In this document: positions 9,245 through 17,606 of the stretch, one piece after another
How the letters are laid out: each line of letters begins with the position of its first letter
Numbering within the stretch: the stretch's first letter is position 1
Assembly: GCA_963844565.1 (NCBI GenBank)
Contig: CAWJON010000002.1
Location: forward strand, 1,984,001-2,048,000
DNA from: JAFEDN01 sp963844565
GTDB taxonomy: Bacteria; Pseudomonadota; Gammaproteobacteria; Coxiellales; Coxiellaceae
Reading direction: 5' to 3'
Length of the DNA stretch: 64,000 nucleotides
Position numbers and translations under genes: made by a program
Notes under the pieces: generated by a model
What the model was told of the DNA's origin: nothing
The model's input: only the letters and a program-made list of their open reading frames with translations
Databases searched by the model: none

Positions 9245-12200
9245 TTATTTTTTATTGCTCGCGCCCAACCAATCCTGCCAAGATATCCAACCTATATTTT
9301 TATATACCACCTCTGGTATAGCAGGCAAATCATCAGGTTTTTCAGTAGCTCTACAGTAATTTCTCCAATCTATTCTTTTCTTTAACTTTAAAGAATGGAC
9401 AAATTTTTTAGCATCAGCAAAAGGACGATATTTTCTGTTGAAAGTTGCAATATTTCCCGTGCCCAACCAATCACCCCATCCATTCCATCCCTTATTTTCA
9501 TAATAAGAAGCCGGATTAGAGGGTATATTGAATGGTCGTTTTCCATCTTTGCAAAATTTATACCAATCAAAAATATTCTTAAAATGATATCGCTGAATTA
9601 ATTTTCTAGCTGCATCAAATGATAAAAAATCATAATCTTTTGGCGACATATTATTGTTACCCAGCCAATCATTCCAACTTAACCAACCAGAACTTTTATA
9701 ATGAATATTTGGTGCAGCGGGTATATTCTCAGGTTTCATAGTAGTTTTGCTAAACTTTCTCCATTCAGAAACACTCTTAATATTAAATTTTTGAATTATT
9801 TTTTTAGACTCTGTATACGATAAATATTTTCTATTTATAGTATGAATATAATTAGTACCTAACCAATCACCTAAAGATACCCATCCTTCTTTTTTATATG
9901 TATCCCAAGGTTTTTTTGGTATATCCAATGGTCTGCCTATGCTTTGACAAAATAATTCCCAACTTTTTCGATTGGATAACTTTAAAGCATGAACATATTC
10001 CCTGGCTTCCTTAAATGATTTTTTTGACATTTTTTGAGACTGCACAGCTCCAGTTCCCAAAAAAACACCCCAACTGATCCACTGATTAATCTTTTTATAA
10101 TAAACATCTGGTTTAGCAGGAATTTCACTTGGTTTATGCTCTCTCCAATGCTGACGCCATTGTTTTTCATTTTTTAAATGCAATTGGTGAGCATATTTTT
10201 CAGCCTTATAGTACGGCAAACATTTTTTATAACCAGGATGTTTGCTGCCTGTCCCCAACCAATCACCCCAGCTTTTCCAGCCTTTATTTTTATATACCTG
10301 AGCTGGAGTTGCTGGAATAAAATCTGGTTTAGAACTACTTGACGCATAATTTACCCAATCTTTTCCATTTCTTAAGCCAAGAACATGAACATATTTCCGC
10401 GCATCTTCAAATGACAAAAAATTATTAGTGCCTGGATGCTTATTTCCCGTGCCTAACCAATCCCCCCATCCTTGCCAACCCTTATATTTGTAAACTCTGT
10501 CAGGGACTGATGGGATATCAATGGGGCGCTGACTACCAGTATAGTATTTTATCCAATCGTTTTTACTTTTTAAACTTAAGGAATGAGCAAAATCTCTTGC
10601 TTCTAAAAATGATCTCCAAGGTATGGGTATTTTATTTATTAGTTGAAAAAAAATTGATTGTTTAATATCACCCGGAATGCCTTCAATAGTTATGATTGAA
10701 AAAGCAGAATTCTGTAATGATTCTTCCTCAATCACTATTCTTTTTTCACTGGGTAACTTAATTTTTTTTATTTCATCTATAATTCTTTCATCGTGAGAAC
10801 ATAGCGCCCTAATTACATTAACAAGGTTTTTAAATTGACTACCATCTATTGATTTCTCTAGACAGACATTTTTTTTATGAAAAATAGGCACTATAATATA
10901 ACCAAATTTTTTTATTTTTAAGCTTGATTTTCTTAACACTCTACCCACACTCTGGACGATGTCTATGGTGGACTTTTTTGGATCACAGAAATATACTGCA
11001 TCAATAGCGGGAACATCAACTCCCTCAGTCAAACAACGTGAATTTGTCATTACCGCTTTGAATGATTCTTTAAATTCTTCCATCATTAAATTTCTTTTAT
11101 TTGTAGTAATCTCACCATTGACATGATATACGTTTAATTCAGAATCAATTTTTTTATGTCTAACTTGAAAATCCTTAGCTTTTATTATAGATGAATGAAA
11201 AGTAATTGCATGAGTTAAATTATGAATATCCATAAATTTTTTAAGAGCAACGTTATTTGCAATTTGATCTAATTTTTCAGAATTAGACACATATTTATTA
11301 TTTTTTATAGCTTCGTAAATTTCTTGATCATTAATCCCTACCGCAAATATTTTATAATCTAAGATAATATTTTTCTCTATTGCTTCCTTAAAGCTCATTT
11401 TATAAAATTCTGGGCCAAATATATCAGAATTATTCATGTCATAAAGAAAATTAACTTTTTCTTCATTTAATTTTTTTCTTATATTATCGGATAAAACTCT
11501 TGGAGTAGCAGTCATATAAAGACGTTTTTTTACTGGAATATTAGCATCTGAATGAATCAAAGAAAACTTACCATACTTACTGCCCGCCGTTTTATGCGCT
11601 TCATCACAAACAGCTAGATCAAATTTAAAATCTGAGTCTTTTATAGCCGATCGAATTGAGTCTAAACTTTGATAAGTAGAATAAATTATAGTTTCAGGAA
11701 ATTTGTTTAAAAAATTTTTAATTTCAACTGCATTGGTTGTAACTTTTCCGCTTATTTCATGTGAGTACATAATCAAAGAATCTCTTCTATTATCAATATC
11801 TCTTTCTGAACAAACACAAATATAAGGTGTAAAACAACTACTGCTATTTTCTGCCCATTCAGTCTTTATTTGATTCAATAAAGCTAAAGATGGCACTAAG
11901 ACAAGCGTATGTTTTACATTTAAAGCTTTTCTCACCCACAAAGAAACAAGAGTTTTCCCAGCTCCACAGGGTAAAACTAATTGCCCTCTATCATACTGTT
12001 TAAAACCCTTAACAATTGCTTGGATTGCTTTAACTTGGTGTTTTCTTGGTTTCTTGGGTTTATAAACTAAGGTTGTTAAGCCAGCAACACGATTTTTTAT
12101 TGCTTCGATGGTAAAAGATGATAGGAATAAAAGATGATTGAGTGCAACCAATTTTAATTGATTTGATTTCTTCATTAAAGAATGAGTATCAAGGCTAGAC

Positions 12201-12601
12201 GCATTTGTGAATACAATAAAGTAATCAGCTCTATCTCCTTCAGCAAACAAATTTGCTATACTATCTTTTGTCCAAGAGATATTTCTATTTTGGTCATTTG
12301 AAAATTTACATTGCACAACTGAAAGCGTATCATCGTATCCCTCCATAATGAGATCGATCCCATATTCTCTGCTACCAATATTAACATTAAGCTTTTCTTT
12401 TATCCTTATCGGTGCTTCTTTAAAGAGCCAAACATTTTTATATTCATTTTTTACTGTCGGTTCTGTTAGATAATAATATTTGCAAAACTCTTCAAATAAC
12501 CTACCAGCAGATCGGTCCTTATCAGTGTTATAAAGCACTAGCTTAGTATAAATATCATTCCAAGTAGTTGCTGATTCAACAATGCTTAAAAAATTTATCA
12601 T
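9245..12601 (-). CDS. Mrr-like nuclease / SF2 DEAH helicase with seven C-terminal integrase-type repeats
   Basis: An 1118-residue protein. Residues 30-130 resemble an Mrr-type nuclease (YGID at 80-83, VQCKF at 96-100). A superfamily 2 helicase follows: RKHQ near 186, Walker A PCGAGKT at 211-217, DEAH at 333-336, a TATPR motif near 365, and motif VI QSVGRVLRKS near 560. From about residue 660 to the end there are seven repeats of roughly 65 residues, each with an aromatic/helical front, a proline-rich centre (xxIPxxP) and a WxSWGDWLGT-like close. This repeat resembles the phage-integrase repeat unit (INT_rpt). Restriction-type nuclease-helicases are known; this repeat as the DNA-reading tail is unusual. 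The start ATG at 12601 has only a weak ribosome site. Confidence 0.8.
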   Translation of the reverse strand: MINFLSIVESATTWNDIYTKLVLYNTDKDRSAGRLFEEFCKYYYLTEPTVKNEYKNVWLFKEAPIRIKEKLNVNIGSREYGIDLIMEGYDDTLSVVQCKFSNDQNRNISWTKDSIANLFAEGDRADYFIVFTNASSLDTHSLMKKSNQLKLVALNHLLFLSSFTIEAIKNRVAGLTTLVYKPKKPRKHQVKAIQAIVKGFKQYDRGQLVLPCGAGKTLVSLWVRKALNVKHTLVLVPSLALLNQIKTEWAENSSSCFTPYICVCSERDIDNRRDSLIMYSHEISGKVTTNAVEIKNFLNKFPETIIYSTYQSLDSIRSAIKDSDFKFDLAVCDEAHKTAGSKYGKFSLIHSDANIPVKKRLYMTATPRVLSDNIRKKLNEEKVNFLYDMNNSDIFGPEFYKMSFKEAIEKNIILDYKIFAVGINDQEIYEAIKNNKYVSNSEKLDQIANNVALKKFMDIHNLTHAITFHSSIIKAKDFQVRHKKIDSELNVYHVNGEITTNKRNLMMEEFKESFKAVMTNSRCLTEGVDVPAIDAVYFCDPKKSTIDIVQSVGRVLRKSSLKIKKFGYIIVPIFHKKNVCLEKSIDGSQFKNLVNVIRALCSHDERIIDEIKKIKLPSEKRIVIEEESLQNSAFSIITIEGIPGDIKQSIFFQLINKIPIPWRSFLEARDFAHSLSLKSKNDWIKYYTGSQRPIDIPSVPDRVYKYKGWQGWGDWLGTGNKHPGTNNFLSFEDARKYVHVLGLRNGKDWVNYASSSSKPDFIPATPAQVYKNKGWKSWGDWLGTGSKHPGYKKCLPYYKAEKYAHQLHLKNEKQWRQHWREHKPSEIPAKPDVYYKKINQWISWGVFLGTGAVQSQKMSKKSFKEAREYVHALKLSNRKSWELFCQSIGRPLDIPKKPWDTYKKEGWVSLGDWLGTNYIHTINRKYLSYTESKKIIQKFNIKSVSEWRKFSKTTMKPENIPAAPNIHYKSSGWLSWNDWLGNNNMSPKDYDFLSFDAARKLIQRYHFKNIFDWYKFCKDGKRPFNIPSNPASYYENKGWNGWGDWLGTGNIATFNRKYRPFADAKKFVHSLKLKKRIDWRNYCRATEKPDDLPAIPEVVYKNIGWISWQDWLGASNKK

Positions 12602-12669
12602 ACTCTTTAATTAATCCTATTTTTATTTAAAATCGGCCAACAATCCGTAAATATTCGGTAATCCCGTAT

Positions 12670-12739
12670 GTCATTCCAGCGAAGACTGGAATCCAAGGGC
12701 CGTCCGGCAATAGTGGATTCCAGCCTTCGCCGGAATGAC
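12670..12739. repeat. GTCATTCC-type inverted repeat (MITE/REP-like)
   Basis: Two 26-base arms (12670-12695 and 12714-12739) are inverted copies with two mismatches, beginning GTCATTCCAGCGAAG and separated by an 18-base GC-rich loop. Imperfect palindromes with this GTCATTCC...GGAATGAC form are common dispersed repeats in many proteobacteria. Only one copy is seen here. The other parts of the gap 12602-12933 show no gene. Confidence 0.7.
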
Positions 12740-12914
12740 CAGCTCAAAGTGAAGTTTTTCAGCCAAAATACGCAGAAAGTAAACAGGTTCACCAAATATT
12801 TACAACAATCCAGCTTAAGCGATTGACTTCATTGCAAATAAGTTATAAATAATTATTTATATATTTTAATAGTCCCTATCTATTATTTTTTCTTGGTTAG
12901 GCATTGCGCAAATG

Positions 12915-12941
12915 CTTAAAATACTTAAAATACTTAAAATT
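12915..12941. repeat. Three tandem 9-bp repeats
   Basis: CTTAAAATA occurs at 12915 and 12924 and, as CTTAAAATT, at 12933, straddling the stop codon of the small HTH frame. It may mark the junction where a longer gene was truncated. Confidence 0.6.
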
Positions 12942-13131
12942 TTCGCAGCGTGATGGATATTTCCCACTCTTTTGATGACAAAATTGTTTGATTTGTTTCC
13001 GCTGAATCTTTAATCCAACGTTTAATGGTTCTGGGATCTATTCGATGTATTTTACTAAGCTCAGATACAGTTCGCATTCTTTCCATCACCGATCTAACAA
13101 CTCTCTCCTTAAATTCAGAAGCATATTTCAT
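12934..13131 (-). pseudogene. IS3-type transposase OrfA-like HTH fragment
   Basis: The 65-codon frame starts at the ATG at 13131, which follows AAGGA by 8 bases; the longer frame from 13152 has no ribosome site. The sequence KYASEFKERVVRSV...SELSKIHRIDPRTIKRWIK is a typical transposase OrfA helix-turn-helix (HTH_Tnp_1). Full OrfA proteins are about 90-100 residues and are followed by a DDE OrfB, which is absent here, so this is most likely an insertion-sequence remnant. A small stand-alone HTH protein cannot be excluded. Confidence 0.5.
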
Positions 13132-13380
13132 ATGTTTTCCTTGTATAATCAAAGTTTTTATTTCAGAAGAATCTGTAAGATAGACTCATTCACCGACTGG
13201 AACGCAGTTTAACAATACTTGGTATCCGTGTAAAGATGTTCTATCATCCCCTCAACTTATATTTTAAAATAAACTTATGAAATCGCTGCAAATAATACTT
13301 AAGCCTGAAATCATTAATAGACTGGAAGGACACCATAGAATCGTATTATTCATACTTCCCTACTCTTGAAGTAAGGATTA

Positions 13381-13398
13381 AAGATAAAAAATTATCTA
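13381..13398. promoter_or_regulatory. AAGATA-N6-TATCTA operator copy
   Basis: AAGATA and TATCTA separated by six A/T bases, matching the palindrome at 9111 and the site at 16348. It is 86 bases upstream of the -35 box of the gene at 13556, which also has a closer, degenerate copy. The remainder of 13132-13380 shows nothing recognisable. Confidence 0.5.
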
Positions 13399-13440
13399 AA
13401 ATAATTTTATATATTGATTTATAACATAATTATTATATTT

Positions 13441-13495
13441 TAAATATTTTTTTATCTTTAATTTCATTGACAAAACCCATTTCTCCATCTAATCT
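13441..13495 (+). promoter_or_regulatory. Promoter of the 13556 gene with adjacent operator half-site
   Basis: TTGACA (13467-13472), a 17-base spacer and TAATCT (13490-13495) form a good sigma-70 promoter. TATCTT (13453-13458) lies exactly 8 bases upstream of the -35 box, with a degenerate partner TAAATA six bases before it. The promoter at 16311-16365 has the same 8-base spacing, so an element-encoded regulator bound next to RNA polymerase is likely (inference). Confidence 0.6.
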
Positions 13496-13555
13496 TTTTA
13501 TATAAAGGCTGCTCATGGGGAGCCGCCTACACACCCAAGGGGTAAAGGGGAAATC

Positions 13556-14254
13556 ATGATGATCAATGAAACCTTAACAAGGACGACCACCAGCAACAAC
13601 CAACAGACCACACCACCGCCCAGCAATCCGGCCTTACCAAACGACTCATCACAAGCATACCTTCATTTTATAAAGCGCATTAGAGGCCTGGAGACACGCA
13701 ATCTGGATAGTCATGAATTCCTACGGCACCCCAAACTCACAGCCAAACTACGCACCCTGCTTGACTTTCCCTTGTTAAAACAAATTTATCCCATAGAACC
13801 GCCTGACAAGGAAACCCACCCCAACTATTATGACGACTGCATCCGATATTATTTTTACATTTTTAATGAAGAATTATCCGCCGTCAGCCAACAAGTCAAG
13901 CTCTGGATTTCCACCGACAAACAAAAGCCGGAAACCCCCATCATCCAATCCATCACCGTTAACAAGGAAGGCTGGGTTGAGCGCTGCGTGATCAGCGGGT
14001 TGGAATGGAATATTCCGGTCAACCTATTCCACGCCGGACAATGTACAACTTACCTGGATTTACATAGCCTGTTTTCCATCGACCGCCAACGATATATCCG
14101 GGTAGAGGATGCCATACCCGGCAGCCCCTTACTAGCGCTCTATATCCAAGACGATCTCGATGAAAAGCAGGGTCACAACGGTCAACTCTTCTGGTACAAT
14201 CTGGACACACGCCAACGCGGTCAGATGACCGATGCGGTGCGACACCAGAAATAA
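13556..14254 (+). CDS. Hypothetical protein (232 aa)
   Basis: Not recognised. It opens with a Ser/Thr/Pro/Asn-rich stretch of about 30 residues, followed by a globular region with many aromatic residues and no predicted membrane segment or signal peptide. Two adjacent ATGs follow AAGGGGAAATC; the first is used here. It has its own good promoter and operator upstream and is followed 48 bases later by another unknown gene on the same strand, so the two probably form an operon. GC content is higher than in the defence region to its left, marking a change of origin. Confidence 0.7.
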   Translation: MMINETLTRTTTSNNQQTTPPPSNPALPNDSSQAYLHFIKRIRGLETRNLDSHEFLRHPKLTAKLRTLLDFPLLKQIYPIEPPDKETHPNYYDDCIRYYFYIFNEELSAVSQQVKLWISTDKQKPETPIIQSITVNKEGWVERCVISGLEWNIPVNLFHAGQCTTYLDLHSLFSIDRQRYIRVEDAIPGSPLLALYIQDDLDEKQGHNGQLFWYNLDTRQRGQMTDAVRHQK

Positions 14255-14270
14255 CCGCAAGGGAGGATCA

Positions 14271-14298
14271 TCAGCCTCCCTGGATTCAGGGAGGCTGA
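14271..14298 (+). promoter_or_regulatory. 12-bp perfect hairpin covering the ribosome site of the next gene
   Basis: TCAGCCTCCCTG (14271-14282) and CAGGGAGGCTGA (14287-14298) pair perfectly around a GATT loop. The second arm contains GGGAGG, the ribosome site 8 bases before the ATG at 14303. There is no U-run, so it is not a terminator. It could hold the downstream gene closed until the upstream gene is translated or a factor opens it. Confidence 0.6.
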
Positions 14299-14302
14299 CC
14301 CG

Positions 14303-15253
14303 ATGCTCGAAATTAGAATGATACCGACGCGAAATAAAGGGCTGCGCGTGGATGTATTTCGGCGTTATAAATCAACGGATCCGACAACACAAAAGCCAAA
14401 ATTGCATTATAAACAACTCGGCTCATTCCCCATAAGCACTGATTACGCGCCAGAACTATTCGAACAACTGGAACCCGATGAAATTGTGCAATTACATAAT
14501 TGGCTTGCTGAGACGCGGTTTGCTGAATCTCTACAGATTTCACCTGATCAGTTGGAAAAATTACCGCTCAGGATACCCCCCTCGCTATTGGCCGCATTAA
14601 CCCGCCTTTCCCTGGAAGCCAGCCGATCAGGACTTGATTTTATCCCACATCAAATTATTCTCACTACATTATTGCAAGCAGCACGCCATACTCAAGAGCA
14701 AATCGACTTAAAAAACGGCTTCAAGAGCGGTATTTTAGAAAGCACCGGCTTGCCGGGATTACCAGATACCCTCGAAGAAACCAACTGCGCATCAGATCCC
14801 GAAAGCTATACGTTATTTCAGACACTACTCAACCTCAAGCAGCCGGTCGGCAAAACCTGCACCGAACTGGAAGCGGCGGCGGCCCATTACGGCAAAACCA
14901 AGAAAATTCCACCGCCACAAATTCGGGAATGGGCGGGCGATTTCAAACACAAAAGTACCCACAAGCGAATCAAAAAATGGTGCTATGCGATTACTATCGA
15001 CGTGCTACATCAGCATGGTATTAATACCACGCATTTTATGTCACCGGCGCGAGTCGCCGATTTCTGGATCCGTCAGAATTTTTCGCGCTATTCGGTATTG
15101 GAAGCGCCAGGAGTATTTATCCGACTCTTTGAGATACCACCAGCGCATCATGCCGCAGTGATGCGCGCCATCGCCCACCTTTATGAAACACTGCCCATCA
15201 CAGCATTGGACACCCAGCCAGCCCTGGCGCCAAGACAAGCTGACACGGATTAA
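14303..15253 (+). CDS. Hypothetical protein (316 aa)
   Basis: Not recognised; soluble, with no signal peptide or membrane segment. The first 60 residues look like a small beta-rich, basic domain (RGLRVDVFRRY-like context) of the kind seen in plasmid DNA-binding proteins; the remainder is mainly helical, with a cluster of basic residues near 210-240. The ribosome site GGGAGG lies inside the hairpin at 14271-14298. Its 3' end overlaps the convergent gene at 15198 by 56 bases. Same strand as the 13556 gene and likely co-transcribed. Confidence 0.65.
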   Translation: MLEIRMIPTRNKGLRVDVFRRYKSTDPTTQKPKLHYKQLGSFPISTDYAPELFEQLEPDEIVQLHNWLAETRFAESLQISPDQLEKLPLRIPPSLLAALTRLSLEASRSGLDFIPHQIILTTLLQAARHTQEQIDLKNGFKSGILESTGLPGLPDTLEETNCASDPESYTLFQTLLNLKQPVGKTCTELEAAAAHYGKTKKIPPPQIREWAGDFKHKSTHKRIKKWCYAITIDVLHQHGINTTHFMSPARVADFWIRQNFSRYSVLEAPGVFIRLFEIPPAHHAAVMRAIAHLYETLPITALDTQPALAPRQADTD

Positions 15254-15668
15254 TCGACACTTCCTCAACAGTAGCGGATACACCTTGTTGAAATTCAGCG
15301 TTGACATAAAGCCCCTCACTGGAAATCTGAAAACTCACCAATCGCATAGAGCTTTCCAGCGTATGCGGGATATCTTCACGCCAGGTAATTTGACATTTAA
15401 CGTAATGCGCCGATGCTCTCGTCAGTTGATAACCTTGTTTATCTTCCGATTTTTTAATGAACCACTGCCGTGGCTTTTCGTCATCCACAAAAAATCGAAT
15501 CCGGGAATTTTCAGCCATCCCCAGGTTTTTTAAAATCTGTTTGCCAATGTAAATAACCAGCCCTGATTTTCCATGACCCCAGTATGACAAACAGATCTTG
15601 ATAGTTTCCGCACTGTTTTTCACTCTATAGCCATATCGCACCGGCTTAATTTCTCTGAAGTGATGCAT
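15198..15668 (-). CDS. Hypothetical protein (156 aa)
   Basis: Not recognised. A TTG-initiated version would begin at 15722, but the ATG at 15668 is preferred: AAAGAGTG precedes it and it overlaps the end of the upstream gene by 23 bases, as expected for translational coupling. It is a mixed alpha/beta protein with no membrane segment. Third gene of the leftward set 16242, 15990, 15668 driven by the operator-linked promoter at 16311-16365. It converges on the 14303 gene. Confidence 0.55.
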   Translation of the reverse strand: MHHFREIKPVRYGYRVKNSAETIKICLSYWGHGKSGLVIYIGKQILKNLGMAENSRIRFFVDDEKPRQWFIKKSEDKQGYQLTRASAHYVKCQITWREDIPHTLESSMRLVSFQISSEGLYVNAEFQQGVSATVEEVSINPCQLVLAPGLAGCPML

Positions 15669-15990
15669 TTTGCACTCTTTGAATGCGAACAGGTCGCAGA
15701 TATAAGCCAGTTTCCGATTCAATCAAGCTGATCAACTGATCGTAGTAAATTTCCTCATAATGAGCGATAAGAGATAAATCCGTCCTCGCTAGACGATAAT
15801 GAAGAAATTTAATCTGGTAGGCATCCACGCCTTCGTCATACTCGATTTGAATTTGATTTATTTTCTTACATCCGTGTATATCAAAACGGATTCCTTTTTC
15901 ATTAAACAAAACACGCCGAGTCCCTAATAACAACCGCAACAGCGCCAAACCACCTAACTGCTGAACAATGGTTTCTGTAATCTCGTTCAT
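15646..15990 (-). CDS. Hypothetical protein (114 aa)
   Basis: Not recognised. The start at 15990 follows a very good ribosome site (AGGAGGATTAAA). The protein is small, acidic and alpha/beta, with a hydrophobic helix near residues 10-25 that is too short for a confident membrane segment. It overlaps the next gene by 23 bases, so the two products are probably made together and may interact. Confidence 0.65.
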   Translation of the reverse strand: MNEITETIVQQLGGLALLRLLLGTRRVLFNEKGIRFDIHGCKKINQIQIEYDEGVDAYQIKFLHYRLARTDLSLIAHYEEIYYDQLISLIESETGLYLRPVRIQRVQNASLQRN

Positions 15991-16038
15991 TTTAATCCTC
16001 CTGAATACTTCCGCCTTCGTGATGGTAGAATCAGGCCA

Positions 16039-16242
16039 TTAGACGGCCTGATTCTCGTTTTTTATCATCAACAATATCCGATCTAAACGCCATTCAATTT
16101 GAGCGGCCTGTTTCATCAATTCAAGAGCAACGTCACCCAATAATAGATTGGCTGACCCGGTTAAGGATTGTAAATTTTGCAATAGCAGTTTGGTGTTTTG
16201 ACTAGACTTTGCCAGACTTTCATGATCAATGGTGGCTAACAT
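16039..16242 (-). CDS. Small helical hypothetical protein (67 aa)
   Basis: Not recognised. AAGGAGAATTTAAAA precedes the ATG, giving firm support for translation. The sequence is almost entirely helical, rich in Leu, Gln and Asn. First gene of the leftward three-gene set; its promoter and the AAGATA-N6-TATCTT operator are directly upstream. Confidence 0.6.
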   Translation of the reverse strand: MLATIDHESLAKSSQNTKLLLQNLQSLTGSANLLLGDVALELMKQAAQIEWRLDRILLMIKNENQAV

Positions 16243-16310
16243 TTTTAAATTCTCCTTTTCAAAAAAATTCCTTTTTATCGTGAAGGAAAAACACCCCTCA
16301 CTTGTTAATA

Positions 16311-16365
16311 ATTTTAGCGAATACGGAGGATTTTGTCAAGTAATTTTAAGATAAATTAATATCTT
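16311..16365 (-). promoter_or_regulatory. Promoter of the 16242 operon with AAGATA-N6-TATCTT operator
   Basis: On the minus strand TTGACA (16334-16339), a 17-base spacer and TAAAAT (16311-16316) form a near-consensus promoter. The operator AAGATA-N6-TATCTT (16348-16365) ends 8 bases upstream of the -35 box, the same geometry as at 13453-13472. The rest of 16243-16594 is AT-rich without a visible gene. Confidence 0.65.
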
Positions 16366-16594
16366 TTTTAAATATAATTAATTGATTTTAAATTTTAAAA
16401 ATAATAATAAAATAAATAATTATCCATACGAAAGAGAGCATAAACTGCCACCACAACTCAAACCCACATCTCACTTTAAAGCCCTCAATTTGCTCACCAA
16501 GTAGCCAGAAAACTCCACGCCAAATAACGCAATAATCAACCATGATCAAAATAAAAACGATAAACATTTCACTGACAAAAAAAATTCTTTGATA

Positions 16595-16813
16595 TTATGC
16601 GGAGCTATCACTTTCAGATGAAGATTGGCTGATTTTTTTCTGCCAATCCTTATCTTTGTCTAATACAAAACGTGCCGCCTGCTCCAGAAAATCATCCAGA
16701 CGATCAATGCCTGCCCAAGCATTATACGCTTTGATATCTGATATTAAACGATCATCAAAACGCAATGAAATGGGTATTCTTTTTGATTTTTGTTTTGCAC
16801 TCAATAAAGCCAT
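16595..16813 (-). CDS. Putative ribbon-helix-helix DNA-binding protein (72 aa)
   Basis: A short protein with a basic start, a beta-strand-like RIPISLRFD segment followed by two helices (residues 12-50), and a Ser-rich tail. This is the usual outline of a CopG/Arc-type ribbon-helix-helix protein, though no motif is decisive. GGAGG lies 7 bases before the ATG at 16813. It is transcribed away from the candidate oriT region, so it may be a relaxosome accessory factor or a local repressor (inference). Confidence 0.5.
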   Translation of the reverse strand: MALLSAKQKSKRIPISLRFDDRLISDIKAYNAWAGIDRLDDFLEQAARFVLDKDKDWQKKISQSSSESDSSA

Positions 16814-17426
16814 AGCAAGCCCTCCAAAAAATTAAAATAGTTCTGGCCAATGAATTTATCTTTCTCTAGAAAATAAGTTGACCCCCTGATCTCAAACAAT
16901 AGCGAAAAAAATAATGAAAAAGCAATGCACACACTCAAGATCGGGAAAAAAAGTGAATCACTTTGCCGATTTTTATAGGGTGATGGGTGACTGCAGCGCC
17001 GTTCTAAAATGATTCCTCATTTATTAATCATTAAAAATTCAGTTCGAAAATTTTGACTTTTACCGAACTTTCTTTAAGTAAAAATGAAAAACGTTAACTT
17101 GAATACATTTTTATGAATAAATTAATTTATAGAAAATATCTTGTTTACTTTATGGTACATAGTTTAAAATTCTTTGCGTAGAATAGCATATTCATCAATT
17201 ATTCTCGAAAAATAGTGCAAAATCGCTTAAATTTTATTCATGAAAAAAAATGAACTTCGTAAAAAATAAAATATAGATTTCTCTCAGATGTTATTCAGAT
17301 CTCGTTATTATGGCCTAATTTCCATCCACACCCGTCGCAACTTGGTTGCTTTTACGGAAAACTTCAATCATTCAAACCCTTACATCGTGATACGGGCATG
17401 CAGGAAAAAATCTTGAATTTTTCGAA

Positions 17427-17550
17427 AGTGGTGCAGAGTGGTGCTGTTTTTTAAGGTGCAAATCTGCACCACCTTAAATTCTCGCCTTTTTTTAGCTGAT
17501 TTGTTAATATAGTGGTGCAGGTAGCACCTTAATGCACCACATTGCACCAC
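17427..17550. other. Iteron cluster, candidate oriT / operator of the 17607 gene
   Basis: AGTGGTGC occurs twice at a 10-base step (17427, 17437), its complement TGCACCAC twice at a 10-base step (17533, 17543), with further copies at 17465 and 17511 and the palindrome GGTGCA-AATC-TGCACC (17455-17470) between. The stretch GTGGTGCTGTTTT at 17438 resembles the F-plasmid nic neighbourhood GTGTGGTGCTTTT (from memory). It lies beside a ribbon-helix-helix gene and the relaxase gene, the normal place for an oriT. The rest of 16814-17426 is AT-rich, with a GCAAC-TTG-GTTGC repeat near 17337 and no gene seen. Confidence 0.5.
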
Positions 17551-17606
17551 TTAAAAAAGCTTAAATAAACAGGATTGTGACCGTTAAAATAGAAAAAGGA
17601 GGCATC

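Noticed and set aside
12607..12795. A 62-codon leftward frame ahead of the helicase gene
   Set aside because: It runs through the GTCATTCC inverted repeat and has no ribosome site; the coding look comes from the repeat.
12934..13152. A complete insertion sequence
   Set aside because: Only an OrfA-type HTH is present; no DDE transposase frame or matching terminal repeats were found around it.
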